A stretch of DNA of 17,453 nucleotides, from NCBI GenBank assembly GCA_025353235.1, contig JANXQZ010000055.1, positions 1 through 17,453 on the forward strand, in the 5' to 3' direction. A program made the translations under genes and the position numbers. Below the pieces are notes generated by a model. That model was not told where the DNA came from. It searched no databases and saw only the letters and a list, made by a program, of their open reading frames with translations. The DNA is from Bryobacterales bacterium. GTDB lineage: Bacteria; Acidobacteriota; Terriglobia; Bryobacterales; Bryobacteraceae. Positions 14,628 to 17,453 of the stretch are shown here, in pieces (the first letter of the stretch is position 1; each line of letters starts with the position of its first letter).

Positions 14628-15491
14628 ATGAGCCGAACAATTGTGGCGCGAATTTCCGCCGGCGCCCTATTCCTGGCCGGTTGCTGGGTCGCTTACACGC
14701 AGACTCAAGGCAAACAGCCTCCTCCGTTAACCCTGACCAAGGTGAAAGAAGATTTGTATCAGATTGTCGGTGACGGAGGGAACGTCGGGGTCTATGTCAC
14801 GAGCGAAGGCGTGATCCTTATAGACGACAAGTACGAGCAGGATCACGACGGCATTATGGCGCAGGTAAAAAGCGTCACAAGCCAGCCAGTGAAGTACATT
14901 ATCAGCACTCACTATCATGCCGACCACAGCGGGGGCAATGCCAAGTTCCTCCCGACCGCCGAGATTATTTCGACTGCTAACGCGCGCACCGCGATTGTCG
15001 AGCACAGGCAGTCCAACGCACCTCCAGGAATGGCTGCTGCGCGGATTGTGTTCACGCAGGAAACCGCAGTGTTTCTCGGCGGCAAGGAGGTTCGGGCACG
15101 TTACTTCGGCAGGGGCCACACGAATGGCGATGCCATTATTTACTTTCCGGCGCTGAAGACGATTCACACCGGCGATTTGATGGCGGGAAATACCCCGCTA
15201 ATCGACTATCCCGGTGGCGGCAGCGCGGTGGAGTGGACGAAAACGTTGGATGAGGCGATGAAGCTCGATTTCGACACCGTCATTCCCGGCCACGGCCCTG
15301 TGACGGATAAAGCGGGCCTGCGGAAATACCGCGCCAATGTGGAGAAGCTTCGCAACCGCGCCACAGGTTTGATTCATGAGGGCAAGAGTCAAGAAGAAGT
15401 AGGCAAGGTGATGACGGCCGAGTTCGGATGGGCGCCGACGGGCTTGCAGATGCAATGGAGCCTGCCGGGCATGATGACTGAACTGAAGTAG
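14628..15491 (+). CDS. Exported metallo-beta-lactamase-fold hydrolase, possible lipoprotein
   Basis: A 287-residue MBL-fold enzyme. Metal ligands are all visible: HYHADH (95-100; His95, His97, Asp99, His100), His164 in GRGHTNGD, Asp183 in HTGD, and His222 in PGHGP, giving a di-metal site as in glyoxalase-II-like and cyclase-like members. The N-terminus MSRTIVARISAGALFLAGCW is a signal sequence whose LAGC (16-19) fits a lipobox, so Cys19 may be lipidated, though cleavage is not certain. The presence of the bridging Asp and the usual C-terminal helix (KYRANVEKLRNRATGLIHEG) favours a general hydrolase; antibiotic hydrolysis cannot be claimed. It lies downstream of the DUF11 gene with its own promoter and no ribosome binding site, consistent with leaderless translation. 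Confidence 0.87.
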   Translation: MSRTIVARISAGALFLAGCWVAYTQTQGKQPPPLTLTKVKEDLYQIVGDGGNVGVYVTSEGVILIDDKYEQDHDGIMAQVKSVTSQPVKYIISTHYHADHSGGNAKFLPTAEIISTANARTAIVEHRQSNAPPGMAAARIVFTQETAVFLGGKEVRARYFGRGHTNGDAIIYFPALKTIHTGDLMAGNTPLIDYPGGGSAVEWTKTLDEAMKLDFDTVIPGHGPVTDKAGLRKYRANVEKLRNRATGLIHEGKSQEEVGKVMTAEFGWAPTGLQMQWSLPGMMTELK

Positions 15492-15504
15492 CCGAGCGAA
15501 TTGG

Positions 15505-15528
15505 GGCGGCTAAAGACGGCTAGCCGCC
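15505..15528. repeat. Perfect 8-bp hairpin after the MBL gene
   Basis: GGCGGCTA and TAGCCGCC enclose an 8-base loop, 13 bases past the MBL stop. No T-tract follows on the plus strand, so it is at most a Rho-independent-like structure without its tail; it may protect the 3' end of the mRNA. Confidence 0.55.
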
Positions 15529-15594
15529 TGACGAGGACACCCCATCCTAGCCATTTTGCTCTCGAATTCTCAGGGATCCTGCTGGCGGCACAGT

Positions 15595-15623
15595 CCTGGG
15601 ATGAGCATGGGCTGAATCCCAGG
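15595..15623. repeat. Second 8-bp hairpin in the same intergenic region
   Basis: CCTGGGAT and ATCCCAGG enclose 13 bases. No T-tract follows. It lies 25 bases upstream of the duplicated gene fragment and could be a dispersed repeat unit or an end of a decayed element. Confidence 0.5.
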
Positions 15624-15647
15624 GGACATGACGTAAAATCACCTGCG

Positions 15648-15696
15648 TGACCAACCTATCTTCGAGCGCGACGATGGTGAACCACACCGGCATGCG
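15648..15696 (+). pseudogene. Relic fragment of the beta-helix/DUF11 gene
   Basis: These 49 bases match 14377-14425 at 47 positions, on the same strand, and lie outside any gene. They keep the original reading frame: GTG at 15647 starts a frame reading TNLSSSATMVNHTGMR and stopping at 15721 after diverging. Both substitutions change an amino acid. Sequence on either side shows no similarity to the source, so this is probably the last trace of a lost paralogue or of an ectopic copying event. Confidence 0.75.
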
Positions 15697-15729
15697 ATCG
15701 AGGCAGTTTGCAATCCGATAAGCCGTCGA

Positions 15730-16008
15730 TCACGTAATAAAAACAGAGCGTGTTGATAGCACATATCCCTCATTACGGGGCAGACCCGAAGCGGCCTGCC
15801 CCACCTTTTCCGTCCCCACTTCTTCCAGCGCCGAGATAAGCGATTCCAGAAACATGTCGGTGTCCAGAGCCTCGTATAGGCACGCGGGACAAATCGCCAG
15901 ATGATCCTCGAAACGTCTCGCCTCATCCGGCCTCAACCGGTTTAGGCAGTACAATTCCATGCGTTCATCAAGATCGTTGGGACATGCGGGCATTGTGATC
16001 GTGTTCAC
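15730..16008 (-). CDS. Small zinc-finger anti-sigma-factor-type protein
   Basis: A cytoplasmic protein of 92 residues. Residues 14-44 carry the putative zinc-finger (zf-HC2) layout of anti-sigma factors: ERMELYCLNRLRPDEARRFE followed by DHLAICPAC, with His37, Cys41 and Cys44 as HxxxCxxC ligands and Cys21 a possible fourth. The remainder (45-92) has no transmembrane helix, so it would be a soluble regulator rather than a membrane-anchored one. Such short soluble members are common in Acidobacteria, usually without a neighbouring sigma factor; none is in the window. GTG at 16008 is preferred over ATG at 15993 because it overlaps the stop of an 11-codon leader frame (GTGA) and has AAGAG 6 bases upstream. 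Its partner is unknown. Confidence 0.7.
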   Translation of the reverse strand: MNTITMPACPNDLDERMELYCLNRLRPDEARRFEDHLAICPACLYEALDTDMFLESLISALEEVGTEKVGQAASGLPRNEGYVLSTRSVFIT

Positions 16009-16040
16009 TTAAAGCTCTTATCGACGCTGAAAGCAAACAT
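16005..16040 (-). CDS. Candidate 11-residue leader peptide coupled to the zinc-finger gene
   Basis: ATG at 16040 with a strong GGAGG 11 bases upstream starts the frame MFAFSVDKSFK, whose TGA overlaps the GTG of the zinc-finger gene as GTGA. This is the geometry of translational reinitiation. Length is too short to prove coding, and the frame is also part of a longer one that overlaps the POTRA gene. Confidence 0.35.
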   Translation of the reverse strand: MFAFSVDKSFK

Positions 16041-16095
16041 GCGAATCAGATCCTCCAATTTGTAACCAACGTACCCGGTGTGGTGTCCTACAAAG

Positions 16096-17453
16096 GTGAC
16101 GTATCCAGTCGAGAGGTATTCCCTTGCCTTGTGGGTGGCAGGGCTGTTCTGCCTTTCCAGCGCAGTGGCCCAAACCCCCCAATTTGAGGGCAAGCGCATT
16201 ATCGACATCCAATTCGATCCTGCCCCCGCGCCTCTCGCCCCCCAAGATCTCGATCGGGTGCAGCCCTTGCGAAAAGGATCGCCGCTGCGCATGAGCGAGG
16301 TGTCGGCAGCCATTGACGGCCTTTTCGCAACCGGTCGTTTCGAGGACGTTCAAGTGGATGCAGAACCAAGCGGCCAAGACGGCGTGATTATTCGGTTTGT
16401 CACCAAGCAAACCACCTTCGTAGGGCACATCGAAATCTCCGGCAAGACCATTCCGCCTCCCAATCGAGGCCAGCTCACGAACGCCACGCAACTGAATCTG
16501 GGCGCACCCTACCATGAGCTGGACCTGGTTGCCGCCCAGTCCAACTTAAAAAAGCTGTTCGAGGGCGAAGGCCTCTACGAAGCCACGATTCACCCCGCTT
16601 TCAGTCGCGACCCGGCCACTCAAGCCCTGAACTTCACCTTCTCCATTAAGCCCGGCAAACGCGCGAAATACACAACGCCCGTCATCCAAGGCACTTCCCT
16701 GCTTTCCGACTCCACCATCATGCGGGTTACCGCATGGCGCATCCCCGTGATCCATTGGTGGCGGCAAGTAACCCAAGCCCACACCCGGACCGGCATGGAT
16801 GGCCTTCAGCGCAAGTATCAGAAGCAGGACCGCCTCACCGCGAAGGTGCAAGTGGATTCGCTCGACTATAAACCTGAGACCCGGCGCGTGGAGCCTCATC
16901 TAACGTTGGACGCAGGCCCCAAGGTCCGGGTGAAGGCGCTAGAAGCCAAAGTCTCCAAAGGCAGGCTGAAGAAATACGTTCCGATTTACGAAGAAGGCAC
17001 GGTGGACCGCGATCTTCTTGTGGAAGGCGCGAGGAACTTGCGGGACTACTTTCAATCCCAGGGATATTACGACGTCAGCGTCGATTTCCGCGAAGCGACT
17101 CCTACGCCGGACGAAAGAGTGATCGAGTACGTGATCGCCCGCGGACAACGCTACAAACTGGTGAGCGTGGAAATTCGCGGCAGCAAGTATTTCAAGGTCG
17201 AAAATCTTCGCGAGCGAATGTTTCTCGAGCCAAGCTCCATACAATTGCGCCATGGCCGCTACAGCGAGGCGTTCCGAAAGCGGGACGAGGAATCGGTCTC
17301 GAATCTATACCGGTCGAACGGCTTTCGAGATGTGAAGGTAACGTCGGCGGTGGAGAATTCTTTTAAGGGCAAGGACGGGCAGATCGGGGTAACTTTGAAC
17401 GTGGAGGAAGGCCCGCAGTGGTTCGTGGATAACCTGCAACTGCAAGGAACCAG
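16096..17453 (+). CDS. BamA/TamA-type outer-membrane assembly protein, POTRA region, partial
   Basis: This frame is open to the right edge (452 codons seen). The start is GTG at 16096; it opens a signal peptide (VTYPVERYSLALWVAGLFCL, then SSAVA/Q cleavage). No clear ribosome binding site is seen, so nearby GTG 16078 cannot be excluded. The rest is a chain of POTRA-like beta-alpha-alpha-beta-beta units: about 31-105 (RIIDIQF...AAIDGLFATGRFEDVQV), 106-195 (FVGHIEISGK...LKKLFEGEGLYEATI), 196-275, 276-352 (GARNLRDYFQSQGYYDVSVD) and 353-440 (SVEIRGSKYFKVEN...NLYRSNGFRDVKV). The Tyr/Phe-Gly-x-Gly-like YxxxGF/Y-x-D/A-V turns are typical. Five POTRAs suit BamA better than TamA (three), but the C-terminal beta-barrel lies outside the window, so I do not name the gene. 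Confidence 0.85.
   Translation, partial: MTYPVERYSLALWVAGLFCLSSAVAQTPQFEGKRIIDIQFDPAPAPLAPQDLDRVQPLRKGSPLRMSEVSAAIDGLFATGRFEDVQVDAEPSGQDGVIIRFVTKQTTFVGHIEISGKTIPPPNRGQLTNATQLNLGAPYHELDLVAAQSNLKKLFEGEGLYEATIHPAFSRDPATQALNFTFSIKPGKRAKYTTPVIQGTSLLSDSTIMRVTAWRIPVIHWWRQVTQAHTRTGMDGLQRKYQKQDRLTAKVQVDSLDYKPETRRVEPHLTLDAGPKVRVKALEAKVSKGRLKKYVPIYEEGTVDRDLLVEGARNLRDYFQSQGYYDVSVDFREATPTPDERVIEYVIARGQRYKLVSVEIRGSKYFKVENLRERMFLEPSSIQLRHGRYSEAFRKRDEESVSNLYRSNGFRDVKVTSAVENSFKGKDGQIGVTLNVEEGPQWFVDNLQLQGT

Noticed and set aside
14628..15491. Antibiotic-resistance metallo-beta-lactamase
   Set aside because: The motifs fit the broad MBL superfamily including the bridging Asp; nothing specific to true beta-lactamases is seen.
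16005..16515. 102- and 165-codon minus-strand frames opposite the POTRA gene
   Set aside because: The plus frame encodes convincing POTRA units; these are shadows. Only the last 11 codons, outside the POTRA gene, were kept as a leader-peptide candidate.

Overview
The window looks like an accessory stretch of an acidobacterial chromosome, most likely of the Solibacteres/Bryobacterales type. This is inferred from its contents: a PEP-CTERM surface protein, a matrixin-like metalloprotease with IPT-type domains, a FecR-DUF6600 protein with a Gly/Arg/Ser tail, a long beta-helix/DUF11 protein, a small zinc-finger anti-sigma-type protein, and frequent GTG/TTG starts. There are no tRNA, rRNA, CRISPR, insertion sequence or phage genes. 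Most products carry export signals or membrane segments, so the shared theme is the cell envelope and surface.

Left part (1-6509, all minus strand). A partial gene at the left edge (1-799) resembles a diadenylate-cyclase-like sensor domain with degenerate catalytic motifs and has no ATG start. A Rho-independent terminator (854-883) separates it from a PEP-CTERM protein (913-1476). The 510-base gap after that holds a strong minus-strand terminator (1824-1855), preceded by a foldable segment that could be a small RNA (1824-1922). Next are a secreted matrixin-like zinc protease (1987-3927) and, 2 bases upstream, a secreted protein of unknown function (3930-4469), clearly an operon. Upstream of these lies an NRAMP manganese transporter fused to a UspA domain (4602-6509).

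Centre (6510-10831). The divergent region between the transporter and the FecR gene holds three successive inverted repeats, including an 18-bp near-palindrome just before the transporter start that is a candidate metal-repressor operator. The plus strand then carries FecR-DUF6600 (6699-8810, with a strong terminator), an uncatalogued 49-residue hydrophobic protein (8977-9126), and a GT-C-like integral membrane glycosyltransferase (9128-10831).

Right part (10929-17453). A 1210-residue exported beta-helix / propeller-like / DUF11 protein is followed by a metallo-beta-lactamase-fold lipoprotein or exported enzyme with an apparently leaderless promoter. The next intergenic region holds two hairpins and a 49-bp copy (47/49 identical) of an internal part of the 1210-residue gene, a likely relic of a lost paralogue. 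A minus-strand zinc-finger anti-sigma-type protein, with a possible coupled 11-codon leader ORF, lies divergent to a BamA/TamA-type POTRA protein that runs off the right edge. All family assignments come from reading motifs by eye; no database search was run.
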